From Megalobrama amblycephala (lineage: Eukaryota; Chordata; Actinopteri; Cypriniformes; Xenocyprididae): a stretch of 64,000 nt of DNA. The notes below the pieces were generated by a model that was not told where the DNA came from, ran no database searches, and saw only the letters and a list, made by a program, of their open reading frames with translations. The position numbers and the translations under genes were made by a program. This document shows, piece after piece, positions 55,115-64,000 of the stretch. Within the stretch, counting starts at the first letter, position 1. Each line of letters opens with the position of its first letter. The stretch spans positions 53,778,457-53,842,456 of the forward strand of contig NC_063045.1 in NCBI RefSeq assembly GCF_018812025.1. Direction: 5' to 3'.

Positions 55115-56883
55115 TTACATATAGCCAATACTATGCATGTACTGCAGTGTAGCAATGTAAACATCTGCCCCAAAATGTTCTGATGGCTGCATTGGGTCCA
55201 CAGCAGCCTTTAGATCATTAAGTTCCTCAGAGCTCAGTGGACATTCAGTTGCAGGAACCTGGATGCCAGCATTTGTGTCACTGGGGATTAGACCGCTGCT
55301 TTCCCAGTCTATTTGTGGAATCTGTAGATTCTGTAAGAAAAGATACATTAGTAAAAAAAGAATATGAATAGATTAATAAAAAAGGAAAAAACTAAACCAC
55401 ATGCCTACCTCATCACACTCTTCTGAATGGTACTGCTGCCCCAGTTGCCACAGTTGATTAGGAGTGAGGTTGCCCTCTGATGAAAGAGGATGGTTGTCCC
55501 ATCCATCTCTAAATATATTGAGATGGGCTTGGAGACGTGGGATGAAGGCATAGTGACAGCAGAAGATGTGGAGACTGCTGGACAGATCAAGATGCCCATC
55601 CTCTTCCAGCTGGTGCAGAACATGGTAGAAGTGGGAGGTAACCGCAGTGAACACATCCCGCCACAGTCGCTCGATTCTGTTTTGAGCAAAGGAGTGGAAA
55701 ATATTTCAACATGGTCAGCACTTTAAAAGTAGCCCAAGTAATTTATATCATAATATTTATGAGGAAGGCTGCAACTTACAGATATAATGAAAACTTTTTT
55801 TCAAATAATAATTTGATAAAACAACCTTTGTGTGCACACAATAATGTGGCATAATTGCACAAAAACATTCTTAATTTTTAAAAGGGTATTTTTTCTATTA
55901 TAATGATGATTTTACAGTGTAAAAAAATCTCTATTGCACAACTGTACAGTTAGTAAAAACAAAAGAGTGATATTTCAGATTTAAAAACAATAAAATAAGA
56001 ACAATGATTGTTACAAAACCACATTTTACAGCCTCGGTACACACCCTAAATGATCAGTGCACAAGGGTTAAATATATCATCTAATATTAAAATTTACCGC
56101 TGATTGTGAACACTTTTACCAGCAATGAAGCTACTTCTCCCTGTTCCCCGGACAGAGAACATAAGGCAGGCCACATCTACGTTCTCCCCTCCATGATCAC
56201 CCCGAACCCTGGCAAAAAAATATGTTGGTTACAAATAATGTGACAGCATACAATTTACAAATCTTTCAGATTTATATAAAATTATTTTTACATCACAACA
56301 ATTTAAGCCTCTATTCTGCTTATTTCATAAATTTTCCAGCTGCAGTATTAACATCAAGTGACATCCAGCAGCATGTGTCCATAGGCTACTGGAGGTGGTA
56401 CAGCATACTGTACAATATGCCAGTGGATAGTGGCACCGGCGTGCTTGTAGCATCATTCAAAAATGCTACTTTTAATGCGGTATTGGAAGTGACCCATGAT
56501 ATATTTATTCCTTGTGTTTTCAATTATGGGCATTTGTTGTGCTCAAAAAAATACAGCAGTATCAAAATATAGTGAACTGATAAACTGTAATAAATAGGCT
56601 ACTGTAGTTTTTACTGCAGTGAACTAGTGTATTGTAGTATAATATTGCGTACCCTATAGTTGTAGAAAACTTAGTACAGTATTGGGTAAAGTAATTTGTT
56701 TACACTACTATAGCTGTTATATTACCAGCAACTAGCCTATAGAATTACCAAAACAAATTAATTCAAGTACTTTACTATAGTATGGTTGAAAAACACTATA
56801 GTATTTAGGCTACTATAGTATTTTTTTTTTCCACAAACCTGACATGTTTGAAAAAATATGACAGACTTTAATATGTTTAAATG

Positions 56884-56920
<37 letters not shown>

Positions 56921-58705
56921 ACGTCTCTAAGTTATACTATTTATTTAGGTCCACGAGACTGCGACAGTGTCAGTGTTTCGCGAAGATGTCAGTGGCACAT
57001 GCCACTATCCACTGACACATGCCAATGAAGACCAGAAGTGCCACCGGATGTGCCATTGAGTCAAATGCCATGTCACTTGATGTTAATACCCCCTCTCCAT
57101 TTTTTACCTCAGTGGAAATCCAAACTTCTCAACTGCCTCACGGAAAAAAGATAGTGTTGTCGAAACCAGATTGTTATTTGACACACCAAGGTACATTATC
57201 TACATTAATAAACAACAGAACAACAGAATTTTTAACAAGTATTCTACATATTAACATGTTAATATAATCTTTAAAATAGTACACCTCTTTAGTGGCATGT
57301 TTTAACAAGTTTATGAATCAAAATCACAATCATTCACTAATTCATCACTGTTCTAGTTTAAATAAGCAGTGTCTTTAAGTTACCTTCCTGGAGAAACCAT
57401 CGATGCCTCCAAATATCACAATGTTATACCTTGAAAAAGTACATTTCTGTCACATATGCTGGAATGAGCATACAGTATGTACTTAATAAATACAATGTTT
57501 ACTTAACTTACCGTATCAGCTTGTGGTTTGTGTCAATGTGCATCAGGGACTTTGGGCTGGGGACAGAGTATGTCCTCCTAACCACACATCCTAACTGTGA
57601 CATCCTGTAAACAATACTTGCAGTGTCAACTCGATGCATCGAAGAACGGACTCTATCCCATTGTACCCGATGACCTTGTGCTCTCAGCAGCCCCATCATC
57701 ATTCTGTAACCTGCATTCGGATTGCTTGTGTGGATTGTTGCCACGAGTGCATCTAGCTCTGCATCTGTAATGTTGCTGTAGGTTGCCTTCACAGACAATC
57801 CCCATTCCCCCATGCGTCTATGAATGGTAAACTTGGACACCCCTAGCAACCTTGCAATGCATGTCACAGGCAATCCTAATGTAAGCAGCTGGGATACAGA
57901 GTCCTCAGAAATCAGAATCCGTGGACGGCCATTTTTTCCTCTCTCTTGGGAAACCATGATGTGTGGATCCGTGTTAGAATTTCTTACGGCCATCTGGTGT
58001 ACTTGATGAAGTGCATCATACAGTTCATTCGGAATGAGTATCTGATTTGAGATGGCACTGAAGATGACCAGCTCCTGAGAACATGTAAACTCTAAGAAAT
58101 CAAGGTCAAGAGGAATGCGTTCCAGCCACAGTGACAGACGGGTATAAAGCCGTTGTAATAAATGGTTCAACAACAATTCCTGGAAGATAATATTAATATA
58201 TTAGTAAAAACAAACAAAAAAAAAAAACATTAATATTATTGAAATGTAAATTATTTGTAAATCCTACAATTCATCTAACAAGGCCTTTTTATGTATTATA
58301 AGCTTTAGTATTTTCAATAGGTAAAGGCATGGGGAGTAGTAAAAAGATCACATTGGGACACTCTGGAATACTTCATTATGATGTGTAATAAACAAGATGT
58401 ACAGTCAATTGGCCATTGTCTCAAAATAAACAAAATTTAGTGTGATAACTGTGCAGCACTTCGCGTTGGTGTTCTAACTTAATCACCTTATTATTTATTA
58501 CATCAAAGAAAATGCCTTGAATAGTGAATTATGTTGAGCATTTACACCTAATAAATACTATCTATGGCAAAACGTTATTTTCGTGTGGGAAATAGACTTC
58601 ATCCGTAATACAGTATATCAGTCAAGGAATAATTATTTTATTTTGAAACTGTTTTAATAACTATTTCAAAGAAAAACTTACCCTGGAATTGCTCGATGCC
58701 TCCAT
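55115..58705 (-). CDS. DDE integrase-type transposase, seven exons, open frame
   Basis: Exons on the minus strand: 58705-58682, 58179-57512, 57429-57384, 57199-57108, 56208-56098, 55676-55409, 55330-55115. All have GT/AG ends, phases match, and the joined frame is 474 aa without stops. Domains: start MEASSNSR; a helix-turn-helix region (about residues 115-160, [21 protein letters not shown]); then the RNase-H-fold integrase core with Asp224 ([10 protein letters not shown]), Asp281 (RGDHGGENV) and Glu316 (QRIERLWRD), the last pair 35 residues apart as in retroviral/IS3-type integrases. The C-terminal region ([29 protein letters not shown]) matches eukaryotic integrase-core transposon proteins as I remember them. 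An in-frame TAG lies upstream of the ATG. Possibly still functional. Confidence 0.82.
56209..57107. other. Transposase intron 4 with fish repeats and an A-tract
   Basis: Contains actatagtatt-rich repeat, a long A run near 56888-56920 and a short inverted motif (tgccagtggatagtggcac / gtggcacatgccactatcca). No gene. Confidence 0.5.
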
Positions 58706-59894
58706 CGCGATGAAAGGCTGCTACATGGACCACCAAAACGGCGCGATCTGCTCTATGTAGTGACGTCATCGCGTACAAAAACGTCCCATTTCATTGGTTG
58801 ACTCCAACCAATAAACGACTTTACTACTCTTTTACTGTAATAATGCTGCGTTCCAGGCAGGTTTTTGAGCCCGTAAGTCATGACTTCAAATCACGACTCG
58901 CGACTTTGTAGCGTTCCAGGAAAGTCACGCCAAACTGCAAAAGTGTAAACAAACCAACATGGCGGACCGTACGGGGCTTATGCTCATTAAAAATTATTTC
59001 TATCGCAGGTGCTTACTCCTTGCTTATTTGAAAGAGAAACATAGGAGGAAAACGGCGCATAAGGCAAGTGAAGCTGTTATACCTTTTATTTTACGTTATT
59101 TTACCGTGCACTTGCATACGTAGGGGCTGCCATTGTTGTTTCGCGGGCTATGTGACGTCAGAACCCGTAACTGGGAGTACATCGATCTAGTACGAGTTCA
59201 CAGGTGAGAAGTCACGGGTTTGACTGCTGTTCCAGTGCACTTTCACGGGTAGAAGGTTGGAAAAACACGGGTTACGGGTTGCCTGGAACGCGGCATAAAA
59301 AACCCGTTAAAACCGTTAAAACTAATGATATTTTAATTAAAATATTGTCTCATACATATGCATAAAAATGTCGCACTGGCTGGCGTTGTTCATTGGTCAG
59401 GCATCGACCAATAAAACGGCTTCAATACCCCTCCCCCACCTCCCCCCGCCCCCCGCTCCCCCGCTCTCTGCTCTCTCACATCTGCTTTCAAGTGCACAAG
59501 TAAGTTTTGCACCAGGAATATCGCAAAAAGAGTAGCAAAAGTCAAAGCGCCAGGAATTGAACTTGTACTGCCAGATCTGAGAGGTTGTAAGTGCCGACTT
59601 GAAGCTGTACAGTGAAACTGAAGTAAAGTGCAAAAGTAAATATGTCACACACATTTGTGTCTGTCATTTTGTATTTGTGAATGCCATTTTACACATTTGT
59701 AACTATTAATCTGCAACTACAACTTCGTAAAACGGGTGTTTTGATTGTTGTCTGTGTGTGCAAATCAAAACATTCAGCGTTTCGCGTCAGGGTTGTGAGT
59801 GTAAATTTCAATTTACAAATACAAATATTAATGCTACAAGTTCTCACATTCAAATCAGCAACCTCTCATGTTTTGCTACTGATTTACTTCCATA
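58621..59894 (-). repeat. Right terminal inverted repeat with transposase first exon
   Basis: Reverse complement of the left TIR, lengthened by a Harbinger-type MITE at 58844-59295. It contains the transposase ATG (58705) and donor AGG|GTAAGT, and the same CRE-like tgacgtca and GC-rich tract upstream. Confidence 0.85.
58844..59295. mobile_element. Harbinger-type MITE in the right TIR
   Basis: Ends tgctgcgttccaggca and, inverted, tgccgcgttccaggca, with a 3-bp TAA duplication (58841-58843, 59296-59298). Absent from the left TIR, which gives the empty site. Confidence 0.85.
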
Positions 59895-60929
59895 GTCTTT
59901 TGGCAGCAGCATCCCCTGTGGTTCAGTTGGGCCTGCTCAACATGAGGCCATTCCAGTGGTGGCAGAGGCTTTTGTGCACTGCGTCCGTGGATGAGGCTCC
60001 ATTTCCTTCACAGAGGAGTCTAGCTTGGGGTGTTTTGTTGTCGCAAGACTATCACGACAGTTGCAACCCCCACAGGCTGGGGTGCAGTCTATCAGGGACG
60101 TCTGACCTTTGTTGCTTGGACACAGGTGCATCGACACTGGCACATAAATCGTTTGGTGATGCTGGCAGTGTTTCTCTGAGGTGTTATCACATAATTGTCA
60201 GAACGGACAACATGAGAGGCGAGCATTTGGATGTCCTGCCCAATGTCCTGTACTTACCACATAGACCAGCTGATCTGTCCGTCACAGACTGCGTGACTTC
60301 GCCACTTCCTATGAATTTTCTTTCTCGACTAAGCGACCAATAAAATTTTGGTTATTAAGCCTGTTCTCGTCGAGTAATGGTTAGTCAACTATTAGGGGGC
60401 AGCCCTAGTAGTTTCATACCTGAATCGCCAAGGGGGACTATGTTCTTACCCTCTGTACAGACTGGCAAGGAGTGTTCTTCTTCAGTCAGAGCGGTTCATG
60501 TCCCAGGTCATCTGAACCTGGGAAGGGACCTACTCTCAGGGCAGGACCTGGAGACTGGAGAATGGAGGTTACATCCTCCAGGTGGTGAGCCTCGTATGGC
60601 AGACATTTGGCCGAGCGGAAGTGGACTTGTTTGCTTCAAGCTTGATTACGTATTGCCCACTCTCGTATTCCCTGTCTCCTCCATCGCCTCTGGGACTGGA
60701 TGCTCTGGCTCAAGAGTGGTCCAGTACCAGACTTTATGCCTTCCCGCTGATCCATTTGCTCTCAGCGGTTTTGCTCAGAGTACGGGCGGACGAAGTGGAA
60801 CATCTGTTGCTGGTGGCCCCATTCTGGCCCACTCAGATGTGGTTCTGCAACTGTATATACCCCTTAGTATTCCACTGTACCACCTGTGGTACAAATTCCA
60901 TTCAAAAGAGACCTTAGGAATAAGGTAAA

Positions 60930-61260
60930 AAAAATGTTCAAACTGTTTTTATGAGTAAAAAGTATAAACAGCCATTGCCAGAATTTAAAAAATTAATTTC
61001 TTCCTGATTTTGCTATACACACTGGAGGTTTTTATATTGGACTAACTAATTGTGTATTGTATTTCTGGATTCTGCTGATCAAAATTGTCACTGGACTTCT
61101 ATTTTACTATTGTTAACATTTAAAATAATGTGTATAATGTTTAATGTTAATGACTATTTTCAAATAAATGAAAGTGCCTAATTCAATTGAAGAGCATGTG
61201 AAGTTATTTTTAGCAGGGACATACATTTAACATTAACTCTGACCCTTTCAGAATCAGACA
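60930..61260 (+). pseudogene. Ghost of a type-B MMP gene (flanks only)
   Basis: 60930-61041 matches sequence upstream of type-B copy 3 (about 41918-42062: tatgagtaaaaa, gccattgccagaatt, cttcctgattttgc, ttatattggact). At about 61042 it jumps directly to type-B 3'-UTR sequence (aactaattg ... gtatttctggattctgctg, AATAAA). Everything from promoter to stop codon is missing. By position it corresponds to type-B copy 2 in the left block. Confidence 0.8.
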
Positions 61261-61494
61261 ATAGCAAACCAATATAACCAATATATTACATTATAATTTA
61301 TGTTATTAGACTTTGTAAAAACTGACAGATCAAATAATCTAAACCCCCAACAATAAAGCAAATCACAGCACTTGTTGCTATTGATATAGTATGGTGTTTC
61401 TGAGGAATGGATGACTACATGTCGTGTCACCAGAGATGTCAAAAGTACACTTTTTACTTTTTCAGTTTACTTTTTTCAGTAATTTTCTTTCTTG
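61261..61494. other. Shared type-B downstream flank
   Basis: Same sequence as at 26412-26650 and 45122-45328; no gene. Confidence 0.6.
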
Positions 61495-62238
61495 AAAGTT
61501 TTACTGTGACCTAGGCCTGGGTATGTTCCTATGGTTGCATCAAAAACGCAAAATGCGGGCAGTGGAATAGGGGAAAAGTGCAAGGTCTCGAGACTCGTTT
61601 TTTAAAAGTTGAACTGATTTGAACTTGAGTGTCGTGTTTTTAGAACGCCGCGTCATGCGCCAGATGCTGCAAAAGACGCAAGATGCGAGCGCAACGGTAT
61701 ACATGTTCGTCTATCACCTATTTACATAGAAAAACAATGAAAAAGTAGCACATTGGAATGGAAAAACGCGTTCTGTGTGAACGGCCCCATAGTTTTTCAT
61801 TAATGACATCATCATTGACTAGTCGACGTTGACTTGACTTTAATTACATAAATGGCGACTTTAAAAAATCTGAAGTTGTTCAACCCCTAGCATCAACCCC
61901 ATTTCACTTCCAGAAGGTGGTCTTGGAGGCTTTTTCCCCTCTTGATTTGGGGACTAAGAATGACATATCACTTCTTGGTCTATGCCTGGTGAGGGCTTTG
62001 AAGATCTACGTTGACCACACATTTCAGTGGTAATTGGCAGATCCACAATCCATCTGGCCAAATGTTTGTATGTTTTGGCAGCGAAAACAAAGGAGCTGCC
62101 GTCACCAAACAGAGAATGTCTCATTGGGTGATTGAGGCTGTTTCTGCGGCCTATAAGGCGCATGGCACGGCTTCACCAGGTGTACACGCTCATTCCACCA
62201 GAGGAATGTCTTTTTCTCAGGCTCTTTTTAAAAGCTCG
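61495..62238 (+). mobile_element. DIRS tyrosine-recombinase fragment, copy D
   Basis: Starts mid-recombinase (gacctaggcctgggtatgtt), has the same small internal insertion as copy C, and continues through MSHWVIEAVSAAYKAHG and HAHSTRGMSFSQALFKSS. It is cut off just before the part encoding AGWSS and the catalytic Tyr, where satellite-associated sequence begins. Confidence 0.8.
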
Positions 62239-62726
62239 GTGTTGGACCGCAGTAAAGATAGTTTGCGGTTTGATATTCAGATTTCTTTTGGCTATAAATA
62301 CGCAGTGCGCTGTCATAGACATGCAAATAATACCGAATATCGTTCTCCATGATTTGTGAATTAAGGTGACGCTGTCCTTTGGGCCGAAATCAGTTTTTTT
62401 TTTCGTAGCGACTCTTAATTTTATAATGGCTATATCTCCAAATGTTGGACACTTAGAGGAATGAAACTGGTGTCATCTTCACCAGCTTGATCTGTGAATT
62501 TTTTCACAGCAAAGCTCTTGTCCGTAAACCCCTTGGTAAGTCCGCCAGTAAGGAATGTGAAATAAAGGCGTTCTTCATGTTTAACGTCTATTACCAATGA
62601 ACACGCAGACTGCTGGAATAAAATAACATTGTTTTAGGTCGAGCTCGATTTGTGAAAACTTTCACAATAGCATTTTATCTCGTGGTCGTGTTTCTCTTTG
62701 CTCGGCCCCCCGTTTTTTGTATAATA

Positions 62727-62788
<62 letters not shown>

Positions 62789-62807
62789 AATGACCTTGTA
62801 CAGATAA
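62239..62807. other. Satellite-flanking sequence with (TA)n tract
   Basis: Contains looser copies of the satellite palindrome (gatctgtgaattttttcaca at about 62499; tgtgaaaactttcacaat at about 62652) before the regular array. A TA microsatellite runs 62728-62781. No gene. Confidence 0.65.
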
Positions 62808-63530
62808 TGTACATCACTATTCTCATCTGTGAAAACTTTCACAGTTCAGTACGGGTCAGCTGACCCTTCCCTGGGTCACTAGCATCATTATTCTGATCTG
62901 TGAAAACTTTCACAGTTCAGTACGGGTCAGCTGACCCTTCCCTGGGTCACTAACATCACTATTCTGATCTGTGAAAACTTTCACAGTTCAGTACGGGTCA
63001 GCTGACCCCTCCCTGGGTCACTAACATCAATATTTTGATCTGTGAAAACTTTCACAGTTCAGTACGGGTCAGCTGACCCATCCCAGGGTCATGTACATCG
63101 CTATTCTGATCTGTGAAAACTTTCACAGTTCAGTACGGGTCAGCTGACCCTTCCCTGGGTCACTAGCATTACTTTTCTGATCTGTGAAAACTTTCACAGT
63201 TCAGTACGGGTCAGCTGACCCTTCCCTGGGTCATGTACATCACTATTCTGACCTGTGAAAACTTTCACAGTTCAGTACGGGTCAGCTGACCCTTCCCTGG
63301 GTCACTAGCATCACTATTCTGATCTGTGAAAACTTTCACAGTTCAGTACGGGTCAGCTGACCCTTCCCTGGGTCACTAACATCACTATTCTGATCTGTGA
63401 AAACTTTCACAGTTCAGTACGGGTCAGCTGACCCCTCCCTGGGTCACTAACATCAATATTTTGATCTGTGAAAACTTTCACAGTTCAGTACGGGTCAGCT
63501 GACCCATCCCAGGGTCATGTACATCGCTAT
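62808..63530 (+). repeat. 71-bp satellite array, forward part (10 units)
   Basis: Ten head-to-tail units. The phrase gtacgggtcagctgaccc recurs at 62849, 62920, 62991, 63062, 63133, 63204, 63275, 63346, 63417 and 63488, always 71 bp apart. Each unit has the palindromes CTGTGAAAACTTTCACAG (8-bp arms) and GGGTCAGCTGACCC (perfect). Confidence 0.97.
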
Positions 63531-64000
63531 CTGCTAGTGACCCAGGGATGGGTCAGCTGACCCGTACTGAACTGTGAAAGTTTTCAAAGGTCAGAATAGT
63601 GATGTACATGACCCACGGAAGGGTCAGCTGACCCGTACTGAACTGTGAAAATTTTCACAGATCAGAAAAGTGATGCTAGTGACCCTGGGATGGGTCAGCT
63701 GACCCGTACTGAACTGTGAAAGTTTTCACAGATCAGAAAAGTGATGCTAGTGACTCTGGGATGGGTCAGCTGACCCGTACTGAACTGTGAAAGTTTTCAC
63801 AGATCACAAAAGTGATGCTAGTGACCCAGGGATGGGTCAGCTGACCCGTACTGAACTGTGAAAGTTTTCACAGATCAGAATAGCAATGTTAGTGACCCAG
63901 GGAAGGGTCAGCTGACCCGTACTGAACTGTGAAAGTTTTCAAAGGTCAGAATAGTGATGTACATGACCCAGGGAAGGGTCAGCTGACCCGTACTGAACTG
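63531..64000 (-). repeat. 71-bp satellite array, inverted part (7 units, runs off the window)
   Basis: Same unit in reverse complement; cccgtactgaactgtgaaag recurs at 63561, 63632, 63703, 63774, 63845, 63916 and 63987. Array orientation flips at about 63531 (gctat/ctgctagtgac). Confidence 0.97.

Larger units (their letters stand above)
48563..59894. mobile_element. 11.3-kb DNA transposon with DDE integrase and HECT-ligase genes (IS3EU/Ginger-like, family uncertain)
   Basis: Inserted in DIRS copy B with an exact 6-bp duplication GTCTTT (48557-48562, 59895-59900); the empty site is intact in copy A (gggtcttttggcag at about 13717). Termini are TATGGAAG and CTTCCATA. Long inverted repeats of about 790 bp end where the two strands diverge after ccttgac (51940 left, 58621 right). 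Inside are two convergent genes: HECT-like on +, DDE transposase on -. Younger elements sit in both TIR regions. Length, two genes and 6-bp duplication could also recall a small Polinton, but no polymerase B, capsid or ATPase is present. Confidence 0.85.
45330..60929 (+). mobile_element. DIRS RT-RNase H half, copy B, in three pieces
   Basis: Pieces 45330-45934, 48418-48562 and 59895-60929 together collinearly match copy A from about 13000 to 14718. The gaps are a hAT element and the 11.3-kb transposon. Motifs kept: TIDLKDAYFRIQI, YLDDWLI, HINRL-type RNase H, FGRAEVDLFA and LLLVAPFWP. Copy B keeps short segments missing in A (for example near 45840 and 60830) and lacks one present in A (14307-14330). 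The two are therefore sister copies of one ancestor. Confidence 0.85.

Noticed and set aside
56222..56572. 116-codon frame inside the 11.3-kb element on the + strand
   Set aside because: Lies within a transposase intron, has no domain and overlaps repeat sequence.
48563..59894. Polinton/Maverick virus-like element
   Set aside because: The 6-bp duplication and integrase fit, but there is no protein-primed polymerase, ATPase, protease or capsid gene, and it is shorter than usual.
59681..60343. 220-codon frame joining TIR and DIRS sequence
   Set aside because: Chance fusion across the transposon-DIRS junction at 59894.
62808..64000. CRISPR-like array
   Set aside because: The regular period is of whole 71-bp units without unique spacers, and the host is a vertebrate; this is a satellite.

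Overview
The window is vertebrate genomic DNA from a ray-finned fish, most likely a cyprinid. This is inferred from intron-rich genes with fish-type matrix metalloproteinase (MMP) sequences, a very dense load of cyprinid-style repeats (Tc1, hAT, Harbinger, DIRS, L2, the 'gttagttcaccc' MITE) and AT-rich spacers. No bacterial, organellar or RNA genes were seen.

The host genes are a tandem array of secreted MMPs on the + strand. In order they are: the last exon of an MMP lying mostly left of the window (391-491); a complete ten-exon collagenase-3 (MMP13)-like gene (2711-5906); two complete MMP13-related genes of a second subtype, 'type B' (8191-10615 and 15139-24665); a decayed MMP13-like pseudogene with only exons 4-10 (36880-38495); and a third type-B gene (42404-44817). 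A 'ghost' (60930-61260) keeps only the upstream and 3'-UTR flanks of a lost type-B gene. Type-B genes keep the cysteine switch, the zinc site and the hemopexin domain, but have lost the Asp that is part of the collagenase signature and have a short linker carrying a 7-residue tandem repeat.

The layout reads as a tandem segmental duplication of roughly 25 kb. Left block: MMP13-like gene, type-B gene, DIRS RT half, type-B gene, DIRS recombinase half (about 2.7-28.1 kb). Right block: MMP13 pseudogene, type-B gene, DIRS RT half, ghost gene, DIRS recombinase half (about 36.9-62.2 kb). The 28.2-36.8 kb spacer holds a hAT element with an L2 LINE inside it and a ~135-bp minisatellite. After duplication each block took different insertions: a Tc1 carrying LTR, hAT and Harbinger insertions in intron 6 of the third gene, a solo LTR downstream, a Tc1 after the pseudogene, and a hAT plus an 11.3-kb transposon inside the right-hand DIRS copy.

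The most unusual item is that 11.3-kb DNA transposon (48563-59894). It has an exact 6-bp target duplication and ~790-bp terminal inverted repeats. It carries two convergent multi-exon genes: a DDE integrase-type transposase whose seven exons join into one open frame (474 codons by my reading), and a HECT ubiquitin-ligase-like protein. Each TIR contains the same short first coding exon and splice donor, so both genes appear to have been launched from duplicated promoters and to share an N-terminus. The HECT copy of that exon is now split by a later insertion.

The window ends in a 71-bp-period satellite (about 62.8-64.0 kb). Each unit holds two palindromes, and the array reverses orientation near 63531.
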